NCBI GenBank assembly: GCA_035758845.1
Contig: DASTVZ010000012.1
Location: 38,039 to 102,038, forward strand
DNA: 64,000 nt
Origin: JALZOC01 sp035758845
GTDB lineage: Bacteria; Acidobacteriota; Vicinamibacteria; Vicinamibacterales; 2-12-FULL-66-21
Direction: 5' to 3'
The notes beneath the pieces were generated by a model. That model searched no databases and had not been told where the DNA came from. It saw only the letters and a list, made by a program, of their open reading frames with translations. Within the stretch, counting starts at the first letter, position 1, and every line of letters begins with the position of its first letter. Shown one piece after another: positions 52,080 through 60,518 of the stretch. Position numbers and translations under genes: made by a program.

Positions 52080-53390
52080 TTAAACGGTCGCGACCGGAGC
52101 GGCCACGGAGGCCGGCAGCGCTTCTCGCGACAACACCGGCAGCGCGACCGGCGCTTCTCCATGAAACTCGAACGCTGAAAGATCCTTCATCGCGCGCTCG
52201 ATCGACGAAACGGGCGACGGCTCGAGGCTGACGACAAACGGCCGGCGGCCGACTGGAAAGCCTGGCTCCTGCAGGATGGCGTCGATGTTGATCGAATGAC
52301 GAGCGAACGCCGACGCCAGCGACGCGATGATGCCAGGCCGGTCGGCAACCGTGAAACGTACATAGTACGCGCTTGTGAACTCCGGCGACACGTCCGCGTG
52401 GAGCACCCCGGAGCGGAGCCCGTATGGCACCTCGTCCCTGGCGATTGCCAGCAAGTCCGAGACAACGGCGACGGCGGTCGGTTCTCCGCCTGCGCCTGGG
52501 CCACCAAACGTCGTTTCTCCGCCAAACCGGCCCTGCAGGGTCACGATGTTTTCACTTCCACGAACGCGCGCGAGCGGCGACTCGAGCGGCACCAGCGCCG
52601 GTCCCACCGCGGCGCGAACCAGGCTTGAATCGCTCGTCCGCTCCGCCCACGCAACCTGCCGAATGGTACACCCCATCTGACGCGCGTAGACGAAATCCAC
52701 GGCGTCAATCGCGTCGATCCCGCGGGTCTGAATCGCGTCCGGCGTCACGTCGACGGCGAGAGCAATCTGCGACAGGATCGCGAGCTTGGCCTGGGCATCG
52801 ATGCCGTCGATATCCTGCGACGGATCTGCCTCGGCCAGTCCCAGCGTTTGCGCGTCAGCCAATGCCTCGCGGAACGGCAGGTGCTCGCGTTCCATTCGAC
52901 TGAGGATGTAATTGCAGGTGCCGTTCAGGATTCCTGTCACGCGCGTCAGGCTGTCGCCCGCGAGTCCATGCTCGATCGCGCGAACCACCGGCACACCACC
53001 GGCAACCGCTGCTTCAAATCTCAGATGCCGTTCCAGTCGCGATGCCTCGGCGAGGAGCTCGGGGCCGCGATGCGCGATCACTTGTTTGTTTGCGGTGACC
53101 ACCGACTTGCCCGCTTGGAGCGCCTTGCGAATCCAACACTCGGCCGGTGAACGTCCGCCGATCAACTCCACGAAGACATCGACATCATCGGCAAGCGCGT
53201 CGTCGATCGACTCGGTCCAGCGAACCCTGGGATCGATCCAGGGGACGCGTTTCCGTTCGATCCCGCGATTGACGATCACGGTCAGGCGCAGCTCGGGAGG
53301 GGCGAGTTCCTGAAGCAGCCTGGCAACGGAGCGTCCGACGGTTCCGAAGCCGGCAATTGCGACACGTGTGGGTCTGTTAGCGCGCGTCAT
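52080..53390 (-). CDS. hom: Homoserine dehydrogenase with ACT domain
   Basis: 436 residues: NAD(P)-binding VAIAGFGTVGRSVARLL, catalytic region AAVAGGVPVVRAIEHGLAGDSLTRVTGILNGTCNYIL and LAEADPSQDIDGIDAQAKL, then a C-terminal ACT domain (YYVRFTVADRPGIIASLASAFARHSINIDAI) that usually gives threonine feedback inhibition. It forms homoserine from aspartate semialdehyde. The operon is preceded by a Thr/Ile leader peptide and terminator, giving transcriptional control on top of the allosteric one. Confidence 0.95.
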   Translation of the reverse strand: MTRANRPTRVAIAGFGTVGRSVARLLQELAPPELRLTVIVNRGIERKRVPWIDPRVRWTESIDDALADDVDVFVELIGGRSPAECWIRKALQAGKSVVTANKQVIAHRGPELLAEASRLERHLRFEAAVAGGVPVVRAIEHGLAGDSLTRVTGILNGTCNYILSRMEREHLPFREALADAQTLGLAEADPSQDIDGIDAQAKLAILSQIALAVDVTPDAIQTRGIDAIDAVDFVYARQMGCTIRQVAWAERTSDSSLVRAAVGPALVPLESPLARVRGSENIVTLQGRFGGETTFGGPGAGGEPTAVAVVSDLLAIARDEVPYGLRSGVLHADVSPEFTSAYYVRFTVADRPGIIASLASAFARHSINIDAILQEPGFPVGRRPFVVSLEPSPVSSIERAMKDLSAFEFHGEAPVALPVLSREALPASVAAPVATV

Positions 53391-53402
53391 ACAGCAACCT
53401 CA

Positions 53403-53457
53403 CTGCGCGTGGGGCCCCACCCCCACGCGCTCTCGCTGGGCGGCGCCGCTTCACGCC
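53403..53457 (-). repeat. Dispersed GC-rich hairpin repeat, copy C
   Basis: On the minus strand GAAGCGGCGCCGCCCAGCGA leads to the core GGGGGTGGGGCCCC, with a perfect 10-bp stem GCGCGTGGGG (53405-53414)/CCCCACGCGC (53421-53430). It resembles 34316-34366 closely and lies between the Thr attenuator and the hom start, so it is in the untranslated leader. Confidence 0.65.
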
Positions 53458-53493
53458 GGAGCCTTCGGCGTAGGCGGACGCAGGCGCTCTTTC

Positions 53494-53530
53494 AAAAAAA
53501 AACCCGCCGGCGTTTTCAAGCCGGCGGGTT
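53494..53530 (-). terminator. Attenuator terminator upstream of hom
   Basis: On the minus strand AACCCGCCGGC (53530-53520), 8-base loop, GCCGGCGGGTT (53511-53501): an 11-bp perfect stem, then nine T (53502-53494). It lies 27 bases after the Thr/Ile leader stop and about 100 before hom. The 5' arm CCGCCGGC (53527-53520) can pair instead with GCCGGTGG (53586-53579) inside the leader frame. Confidence 0.85.
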
Positions 53531-53556
53531 TGGTCGAGCGCGATTTCTTTGTGAAC

Positions 53557-53652
53557 TCAGATTGCGTTCGCCAACCGACCACCGGCATGAGACGTTCGCG
53601 GCGTGCGAATTCGCATGCACATCGGGCACGTGATGGTGATCGTCGCAAACAT
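53557..53652 (-). CDS. Thr/Ile-rich leader peptide (attenuator ORF) upstream of hom-thrC
   Basis: 31 codons from ATG 53652 to TGA 53557. It begins MFATITITCPMCMRIR: alternating Thr-Ile codons (ACG ATC ACC ATC ACG), then Cys and Met. This resembles the E. coli thrL control region in spirit. The control-codon RNA CGATCACC (53642-53635) can pair with GGTGGTCG (53583-53576), competing with the GCCGGTGG antiterminator pairing. Stalling at Thr or Ile codons would favour read-through into hom-thrC. A 9-bp hairpin with loop TGAA (53685-53664) precedes the ATG; the Shine-Dalgarno sequence is weak. Confidence 0.78.
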   Translation of the reverse strand: MFATITITCPMCMRIRTPRTSHAGGRLANAI

Positions 53653-53694
53653 GCAGTCTCGAGGGCACGATCTTCAGACCGTGCCGAAACAGCG

Positions 53695-53724
53695 AGTATA
53701 GAAGTCGGGCAATGCGAACGTCAA
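53695..53724 (-). promoter_or_regulatory. Promoter of the Thr leader and hom-thrC operon
   Basis: TTGACG (53724-53719), 18-base spacer, TATACT (53700-53695) on the minus strand, about 43 bases before the leader ATG. Confidence 0.75.
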
Positions 53725-54020
53725 GTCGACAGCGTTCACCGTCACGCTGAAACGTTACCGCCGGTTACGTCGAAGGTACGAAGAAGCGAAGGTGTCGTTC
53801 GCATGCAGTTCTCGGACATCCTGACGCGCGAAGCGCGTGGCGGCGGACGCCTTGTCTCTGCCCGGCTGGCGCACTGGGCTCCAGCCGGGGTCATCTTGTC
53901 ATTTCAGACATTTAGCTGTTCTTCGATTCTTCAATTCTTCGCCGTAAGACCAGTGGGTACGTCTCAGCTCGACAGTGGGCGCTTCTTTGCTATTAGCGTA
54001 CTTTATGATGTTGAAAACAT
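53725..54020. other. Divergent intergenic region between hom leader and Val leader
   Basis: No gene is credible. It contains an inverted repeat CCCGGCTGG (53861-53869)/CCAGCCGGG (53881-53889) and an AT-rich end with ATGTTGAAAACAT (54008-54020), which might be an operator for the plus-strand operon. Confidence 0.45.
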
Positions 54021-54026
54021 TATAAA
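54021..54026 (+). promoter_or_regulatory. Possible -10 box of the pheA-ilv leader
   Basis: TATAAA at 54021-54026 in a sharply AT-rich patch, 15 bases before the leader ATG. No good -35 box is seen at the right distance, so the promoter may depend on an activator. The LysR gene at the operon end is one candidate. Confidence 0.35.
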
Positions 54027-54041
54027 TTTGACTTCATTGCC

Positions 54042-54140
54042 ATGACCGGTCAGGATAAACCCATGCGCTTTCGCGTACCTGCCGTCGTCGGTGTCGTAGG
54101 CCGGATTAGCGGCCGGCCGGAGACCGCTCCAGGCGAGTGA
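54042..54140 (+). CDS. Valine-rich leader peptide (attenuator ORF) upstream of pheA-ilvDBNC
   Basis: 32 codons from ATG 54042 to TGA 54138-54140 (an internal ATG at 54063 would give 25). The middle reads RVPAVVGVVGRI: five Val and one Ile in 12 codons. RNA GGTGTCG in the Val codons (54090-54096) can pair, with two G-U, to CGGCGCC (54142-54148). Alternatively GAGTGAaCGGCgCC (54135-54148) pairs with the 5' arm of the following terminator (54172-54183) over 12 bp with two bulges. Stalling at Val codons would therefore favour read-through. This fits branched-chain amino-acid control of ilvDBNC. Less striking than the Cys and Thr leaders because Val codons are common. Confidence 0.68.
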   Translation: MTGQDKPMRFRVPAVVGVVGRISGRPETAPGE

Positions 54141-54171
54141 ACGGCGCCACAATTCAGTAAAGAGACACCAG

Positions 54172-54210
54172 GGGCCGTCACTCGAACCAGAGGCGACGGC
54201 CCTTTCCTTT
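54172..54210 (+). terminator. Attenuator terminator upstream of pheA-ilv
   Basis: GGGCCGTC (54172-54179)/GACGGCCC (54195-54202), 8-bp perfect stem with an inner CTC/GAG, followed by TTTCCTTT. It lies between the Val leader stop and pheA (54256) and its 5' arm overlaps the antiterminator partner. Confidence 0.72.
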
Positions 54211-54255
54211 AGGGGCGGGCCCGACGGTCCGTCGCGGTGAGGAGGAAGGGTCAGC

Positions 54256-55122
54256 GTGCGAGTCGCGTATCAAGGGGAACCAGGCGCTTTCAGTGAAGCC
54301 GCCGTGCTGCGGCTGCTGCCGGATGCTGAGCCGCGCCCATACCCGACCTTCGACGAGGTGTTCGATGCCGTCTCAAACGGGTCGGTCAACCTCGGTGTGG
54401 TGCCGATCGAAAACTCCATCGGCGGATCGATTCACCGCAATTACGACCTGCTGGTGCAGCGCGAGCTCTCAATCGTCGGCGAAGTGCAGGTGCCGGTGGT
54501 GCACAACCTGCTCGCGCTCCCCGGAGTGCGCCTCGAGGAAGTTCGCCGAGTGCTGTCGCATCCTCAGGCGTTGGCCCAGTGCGCGGCGTTCCTGCGCGGG
54601 CTCGAACACGTCGAGGCGATTGCGACCTACGACACCGCGGGCAGCGCAAAGATGGTGCGCGACGAACAGCGTCGCGACACGGCGGCCATCGCGTCCGAGC
54701 GTGCCGGCACCCTCTTCGGGCTGGAATCGCTGCGCGCCGGCATTCAGGACTACGACGACAACATCACACGCTTTCTCGCCATCTCGCGTCAGCGCGTGCC
54801 GCTCGGCACACCGGACAAGACCAGCCTCGTCTTCACACTGAAGAGTGCTCCAGGAGCGCTGTTCAAAGCGTTGAGCGTGTTTGCGCTCCGCGACATCGAT
54901 CTGTCCAAGCTTGAATCCCGTCCCGTGCCTGGACGTCCGTGGGAATACCTGTTCTATCTCGACGTCGCCGCCGCGCGAGAGGATCTGCAGTGCGCCCGCG
55001 CCATGGTGCACCTCGCTGAATTTGCGCCATCGCTTCGTACCCTGGGGTCGTACCCGCGATGGCGCGAGCCGGAGGCGAACGCGGAAAACGTTCCGGCGCA
55101 GGAAGGAGCGCGCCGTGGCTGA
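54256..55122 (+). CDS. pheA: Prephenate dehydratase
   Basis: 288 residues from a GTG at 54256 behind GGAGGAAGG. PDT domain (VAYQGEPGAFSEAAVL, VVPIENSIGGSIHRNYDLL, IATYDTAGSAKMV, NITRFLAIS) and a C-terminal ACT domain (TSLVFTLKSAPGALFKALSVFALRDIDLSKLESRP) for phenylalanine feedback. It makes phenylpyruvate. It is unusual as the first gene of a branched-chain operon; ilvD overlaps its 3' end by 8 bp, so it is transcribed with ilv genes behind a Val-rich leader. Confidence 0.95.
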   Translation: MRVAYQGEPGAFSEAAVLRLLPDAEPRPYPTFDEVFDAVSNGSVNLGVVPIENSIGGSIHRNYDLLVQRELSIVGEVQVPVVHNLLALPGVRLEEVRRVLSHPQALAQCAAFLRGLEHVEAIATYDTAGSAKMVRDEQRRDTAAIASERAGTLFGLESLRAGIQDYDDNITRFLAISRQRVPLGTPDKTSLVFTLKSAPGALFKALSVFALRDIDLSKLESRPVPGRPWEYLFYLDVAAAREDLQCARAMVHLAEFAPSLRTLGSYPRWREPEANAENVPAQEGARRG

Positions 55123-56803
55123 CGACACCGCGCGACCACTGAAGTGGCAAAGCGGCGGAATCACTGACGGTCCAAGTCGCGCGCCCGCGCGCGCCATGCT
55201 GCACGCATCCGGATTCACCGCTGCGGATCTCAATCGTCCGCTTGTGGGTGTCGCGAACACCTGGATCGAGATAGGCCCGTGTAACTATCACCTGCGAGAT
55301 CTCGCCGCGTCGGTGAAGAGCGGCATCCGCGCGGCGGGCGGGACGCCGATGGAGTTCAACACGGTCTCGATTTCCGACGGGATCACGATGGGCTCAGCCG
55401 GCATGCGGACGTCGCTGGTGAGCCGCGAAGTGATCGCGGATTCGATCGAACTGGTGGCGCGCGGCAACCTCTTCGACGCGATCGTCGTCCTCGTTGGCTG
55501 CGACAAGACGATTCCCGGCGGAGCGATGGCGCTCGCCCGGCTCAACATTCCCGGTTTGATCCTCTACGGCGGGTCGATTGCGCCGGGCCGGTTCGCCGGT
55601 CACGACGTCACGATCCAGGACGTGTTCGAGGCAGTCGGCGCGCACGCCGCCGGACGCATGACCGATGCCGATCTTCGCGACATCGAGACGCACGCATGCC
55701 CTGGCGCCGGGGCATGCGGCGGTCAGTTCACCGCAAACACAATGGCCACGGCGTGTGAATTCCTCGGGCTCGCACCCATGGGAAGCGGCGATGTGCCGGC
55801 CGTCGATGCCTCGAAGAGTTCCGTCGCAGAACGGACCGGCGCCATGGTGATGGACGTCCTGAAACGCGGCGTCCGTCCGTCACACGTCGTTACCCGCGAA
55901 TCACTCGAGAACGCGATTGCGGCAGTGGCCGCTACCGGCGGTTCCACCAATGCGGTGCTTCACCTGATGGCGATCGCGCGCGAAGCTGGCGTCAAACTGG
56001 CGCTCGAGGATTTCGATCGGATCAGCGCGCGCGTGCCATTGCTGGCGGATCTGAAACCGGGCGGACGGTTTGTCGCCGTCGATCTCCATCGCGCAGGTGG
56101 TACGCGTCTGGTCGCGCAGCGCCTGCAGGCGGCAGGAGCGCTGCACGCGAGCGCAATGACCGTCACCGGCAAGACGATCGGTGAAGAGGCCGCGCAGGCA
56201 AAGGAAACACCTGGACAGGAAGTCGTTCGCCCCGTGTCGTCGCCGCTGAAACCGACAGGTGGTCTGGTTATTCTCCGCGGCAACCTCGCTCCCGACGGCT
56301 GCGTCGTCAAGGTTGCCGGACACGATTTCGGAATTCATCGCGGACCGGCACGTGTGTTCGAAGGCGAAGAAGCCGCCTTCGCAGCGGTGCAGGCCGGTCG
56401 CATCAAAGCCGGCGACGTCGTCGTCATCCGCCATGAAGGCCCGAAAGGCGGACCTGGGATGCGCGAAATGCTTGGCGTCACCGGGGCCATTGTCGGCGCC
56501 GGCCTGGGGGAGTCGGTCGCGCTGGTGACCGACGGACGCTTCTCTGGCGCCACGCATGGCCTGATGGCCGGCCATGTTGCCCCCGAAGCCGCGGCAGGCG
56601 GACCGATCGCGGCGGTTCACGAGGGGGACATGATCACGCTCGATCTGCCGGCGAGAGGCATTCACGTCGATATTTCTGATAGCGAGATGGCCGAGCGCTT
56701 GCGCCAGTATCGGCCGCAACCGCCGCGGTTCACCAGCGGTGTGATGGCGAAATACGCACGGCTTGTATCATCCGCTGCTGAGGGCGCTGTAACGAGTGCG
56801 TAG
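55115..56803 (+). CDS. ilvD: Dihydroxy-acid dehydratase
   Basis: 562 residues from the GTG at 55115, within the end of pheA and preceded by GGAAGGAG. Fe-S ligands in VGCDKTIPGG and HACPGAGACGGQFTANTMA; ETPGQEVV and VTDGRFSGATHG are typical. It dehydrates dihydroxyisovalerate and dihydroxymethylvalerate to the 2-oxo acids of Val and Ile. Second gene of the operon; a 180-bp gap with a long inverted repeat separates it from ilvB. Confidence 0.96.
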   Translation: MADDTARPLKWQSGGITDGPSRAPARAMLHASGFTAADLNRPLVGVANTWIEIGPCNYHLRDLAASVKSGIRAAGGTPMEFNTVSISDGITMGSAGMRTSLVSREVIADSIELVARGNLFDAIVVLVGCDKTIPGGAMALARLNIPGLILYGGSIAPGRFAGHDVTIQDVFEAVGAHAAGRMTDADLRDIETHACPGAGACGGQFTANTMATACEFLGLAPMGSGDVPAVDASKSSVAERTGAMVMDVLKRGVRPSHVVTRESLENAIAAVAATGGSTNAVLHLMAIAREAGVKLALEDFDRISARVPLLADLKPGGRFVAVDLHRAGGTRLVAQRLQAAGALHASAMTVTGKTIGEEAAQAKETPGQEVVRPVSSPLKPTGGLVILRGNLAPDGCVVKVAGHDFGIHRGPARVFEGEEAAFAAVQAGRIKAGDVVVIRHEGPKGGPGMREMLGVTGAIVGAGLGESVALVTDGRFSGATHGLMAGHVAPEAAAGGPIAAVHEGDMITLDLPARGIHVDISDSEMAERLRQYRPQPPRFTSGVMAKYARLVSSAAEGAVTSA

Positions 56804-56837
56804 CTGTCAGTTTTGGGCTTTTGGTTTTGCGTTCTAG

Positions 56838-56963
56838 GTTTTGCGTTCTCGGTTCTGGTTTTCGTTTTGGTTTGCGGGTCCGTGCGGGATTTTGGCTTTC
56901 CGCTGGAACTCACAACCAGGAACGACAACCAAGAACGAAAACGAAGAACGGAGAACGCAAAAC
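56838..56963 (+). repeat. Long imperfect inverted repeat between ilvD and ilvB
   Basis: GTTTTGCGTTCTC (56838-56850) pairs perfectly with GAGAACGCAAAAC (56951-56963). Inside, GGTTTTCGTTTTGGTT matches AACCAAGAACGAAAAC with a bulge, giving about 35 paired bases in total. Each arm is itself a low-complexity G/T or A/C-rich tract. It could stall polymerase or protect mRNA ends in the operon. Confidence 0.65.
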
Positions 56964-56985
56964 TAAAAACAGGTAAGGGACACAA

Positions 56986-58698
56986 ATGAAGTTAACAGGT
57001 GCACAAATCCTTTGGGAATGCCTGGTTCGCGAGGGCGTGACGGATATCTTCGGATATCCGGGCGGCGCGATCCTGCCGGCCTACGACGCAATGCTGGACT
57101 ATCCGATCCGGCACGTGCTCGTGCGGCACGAACAAGGAGCGACGCACATGGCCGACGGCTACGCGCGCGCGAGTGGCGGCGTCGGTGTCGCGATTGCCAC
57201 ATCAGGCCCGGGCGCGACCAACATGGTCACCGGTATTGCCACCGCGATGCTGGACTCCTCGCCCATCGTCTGCATCACCGGGCAAGTTGGCAGCCGTTTG
57301 ATCGGCAGCGACGCCTTCCAGGAAATCGACATCACCGGCATCACGCTGCCGGTAACGAAGCACAACTACCTGGTCACGCGCGCGGAGGATATTGCCAAGG
57401 CTGTGCGCGAAGCATTCGTCATCGCGAAGTCGGGCAGGCCGGGACCGGTCCTCATCGACATCACGAAGGATGCGCAGCAGTCGTCGTGCGAGTTCGACTG
57501 GGACGCGGCCGCGCCCTCAGTGCCTGGGTGGCGATCCGCCCCCGAAACCCCCGACACGTCCCTGGCCCATGCCGCAGCCATCCTGAACGCGGCCGAACGC
57601 CCGGTCATTCTCGCGGGTCACGGAGTGATGATCTCTGGCGCCATGGACGAACTGCGCGCCCTCGCCGAACGCGCGCAGATCCCCGTGGCGATGACGCTGC
57701 TCGGGATTGGCTGCATGCCGGCGTCGCATCAGCTCAACATCGGGATGATGGGCATGCACGGCGAAGCGTGGGTCAATCACGCAATCCAGGAAGCCGATCT
57801 TCTGATCGCTGCCGGCATGCGCTTCGATGACCGGGTGACCGGAAACCTCAAGACCTACGCACCCCACGCCAAGAAGATTCACATCGAGATCGACCCCTCG
57901 GAAATCAACAAGAACGTTGCGGTGGACGCAGCACTCATCGGTGATCTCCGATCGGTCCTGAAACGCCTGTTACCGTCTATCGCGCAGGGTAATCGCGAGA
58001 AATGGGTTGGGCACATCAACGAACTCAAGGGGGACTCCGCCGTGCGCGACATTCAGTCGCTGCCCGATGATGGGCATCTCTACGCGGCGCATGTGATCAA
58101 CGACCTCTGGCGGGCGACGCGGAGCACGGAAACGATCGTGGTCACCGACGTCGGCCAGCACCAGATGTGGGAAGCGCAGTACTACCACCACGAGGCGCCG
58201 CGATCGCTGATCACCTCGGGTGGACTGGGGACGATGGGATTTGCCGTGCCGGCGGCGATCGGCGCCAAGCGCGCGCGGCCGGACGCCGAAGTCTGGGCAA
58301 TCGTCGGCGACGGTGGATTCCAGATGACGATGTGCGAGCTGGCCACGGCAGTGCAGGAAGGCATTGCCGTCAAGGTCGGCATCATCAACAACGGTTATCT
58401 GGGCATGGTGCGGCAGTGGCAGGAGTTCTTCTACGAGCGTCGCTACGCGGCCACCCCGCTCTCCGGTCCCGACTTCGTCAAGCTGGCTGAAGCATTCGGT
58501 ATTCGAGGCATTGGCGTCTCCAAGCGCGCGGAAGTCAATCCGGCAGTTGAAGAGGCGCGCAATCATGCAGGTCCCGTGGTCGTCGACTTCCGAGTGGAAC
58601 AGGAAGATACCGTCTATCCGATGGTGCCGGCCGGCGCCGACCTGCACGCGATGATCCGCCGACCCAATCCGATCGTCGAAACCGGCGCGGACGTGTAA
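56986..58698 (+). CDS. ilvB: Acetolactate synthase large subunit
   Basis: 570 residues: TPP enzyme with GYPGGAILPAYDAM, catalytic Glu in VRHEQGATHMADGYARA, FAD-binding middle, and TPP motif GDGGFQMTMCELATAVQEG ... INNGYLGMVRQWQ. It condenses pyruvate with pyruvate or 2-oxobutyrate. It is followed by the regulatory subunit 10 bp later. Confidence 0.97.
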   Translation: MKLTGAQILWECLVREGVTDIFGYPGGAILPAYDAMLDYPIRHVLVRHEQGATHMADGYARASGGVGVAIATSGPGATNMVTGIATAMLDSSPIVCITGQVGSRLIGSDAFQEIDITGITLPVTKHNYLVTRAEDIAKAVREAFVIAKSGRPGPVLIDITKDAQQSSCEFDWDAAAPSVPGWRSAPETPDTSLAHAAAILNAAERPVILAGHGVMISGAMDELRALAERAQIPVAMTLLGIGCMPASHQLNIGMMGMHGEAWVNHAIQEADLLIAAGMRFDDRVTGNLKTYAPHAKKIHIEIDPSEINKNVAVDAALIGDLRSVLKRLLPSIAQGNREKWVGHINELKGDSAVRDIQSLPDDGHLYAAHVINDLWRATRSTETIVVTDVGQHQMWEAQYYHHEAPRSLITSGGLGTMGFAVPAAIGAKRARPDAEVWAIVGDGGFQMTMCELATAVQEGIAVKVGIINNGYLGMVRQWQEFFYERRYAATPLSGPDFVKLAEAFGIRGIGVSKRAEVNPAVEEARNHAGPVVVDFRVEQEDTVYPMVPAGADLHAMIRRPNPIVETGADV

Positions 58699-58708
58699 CG
58701 AGGCCCCC

Positions 58709-59263
58709 ATGAAGATGCATATTTTCACTGTCTACGTCGAGGACCTGCCCGGCGTCCTGAACCGCGTCGCGTCACTGTTCCGCCGGCGCAACTTCAACAT
58801 CATTTCGCTTGCCGTCGGACACAGCGAGACGCCCGGCGTTTCCCGCATGACCATCGTCGTCCAGACTGATGCTGGCGGCGCGCAGCGCATAGCGGCGCAC
58901 TTGTACAAGTTGATCAACGTGCTCCGTGTCGAGGACATCACCGACCGTCCTGCCGTCGTTCGCGATCTCGCATTGATTAAAGTGAGCGCGGATCGGGAAC
59001 ACCGTCCTCCGCTCATGCAGCTGGCGGAAGTCTTCGGCGCCCGCGTCGTCGACGTCGCGCCGGAGTCAATCGTGATCGAGATGGCCGGATCCGAGGCAAA
59101 GATCGACGGCTTGCTCGAAGTTCTGCGACCGTACGGTGTGCTCGAACTGGTTCGGACTGGTCGCGTCGCCATGTCGCGCGGCGTCGGCAGCGGATCGCCG
59201 GCGGCCGGACACGGACCGGCTGTGATTCCCGATACGCAGACGGGAGTGTCGTATTCCGTCTAG
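58709..59263 (+). CDS. ilvN: Acetolactate synthase regulatory subunit
   Basis: 184 residues: N-terminal ACT (HIFTVYVEDLPGVLNRVASLFRRRNFNIISLAVG) and a C-terminal ACT-like half (IKVSADREHRPPLMQLAEVFGARVVDVAPES). It gives valine feedback to IlvB. C-terminal tail of about 25 residues is Ser/Gly-rich. A large nested palindrome follows before ilvC. Confidence 0.95.
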   Translation: MKMHIFTVYVEDLPGVLNRVASLFRRRNFNIISLAVGHSETPGVSRMTIVVQTDAGGAQRIAAHLYKLINVLRVEDITDRPAVVRDLALIKVSADREHRPPLMQLAEVFGARVVDVAPESIVIEMAGSEAKIDGLLEVLRPYGVLELVRTGRVAMSRGVGSGSPAAGHGPAVIPDTQTGVSYSV

Positions 59264-59282
59264 AGTGCTCCTGACAACAACC

Positions 59283-59426
59283 TTCACTGTCACGCAGCAT
59301 CCCTGTCCTCGAGAAAACAGGAGAAAGGAGAAGAGAGAACAAGAATCTGATTTCCTAAAGACTTAGAATTCTCCTTTCTCCTGTCTCCTGTGATCTCTTA
59401 AGACAGGAATGCAGCGTGACAGTGAA
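59283..59426 (+). repeat. Large nested inverted repeat between ilvN and ilvC
   Basis: Outer arms TTCACTGTCACGC (59283-59295)/GCGTGACAGTGAA (59414-59426), continuing GCAT/ATGC and CCTGTC/GACAGG with single mismatched bases, then a perfect 16-bp inner pair ACAGGAGAAAGGAGAA (59317-59332)/TTCTCCTTTCTCCTGT (59369-59384). The transcript would fold into one rod of about 145 nt. Not followed by a T-run, so probably not a simple terminator. Confidence 0.75.
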
Positions 59427-59489
59427 TACCGAGAGTTAGAACGCGAAACCTGAAACTGCCACAATTCCTGATTTCCCGGAGGCTTCCCA

Positions 59490-60509
<1,020 letters not shown>

Positions 60510-60518
60510 TCTGCAGCA

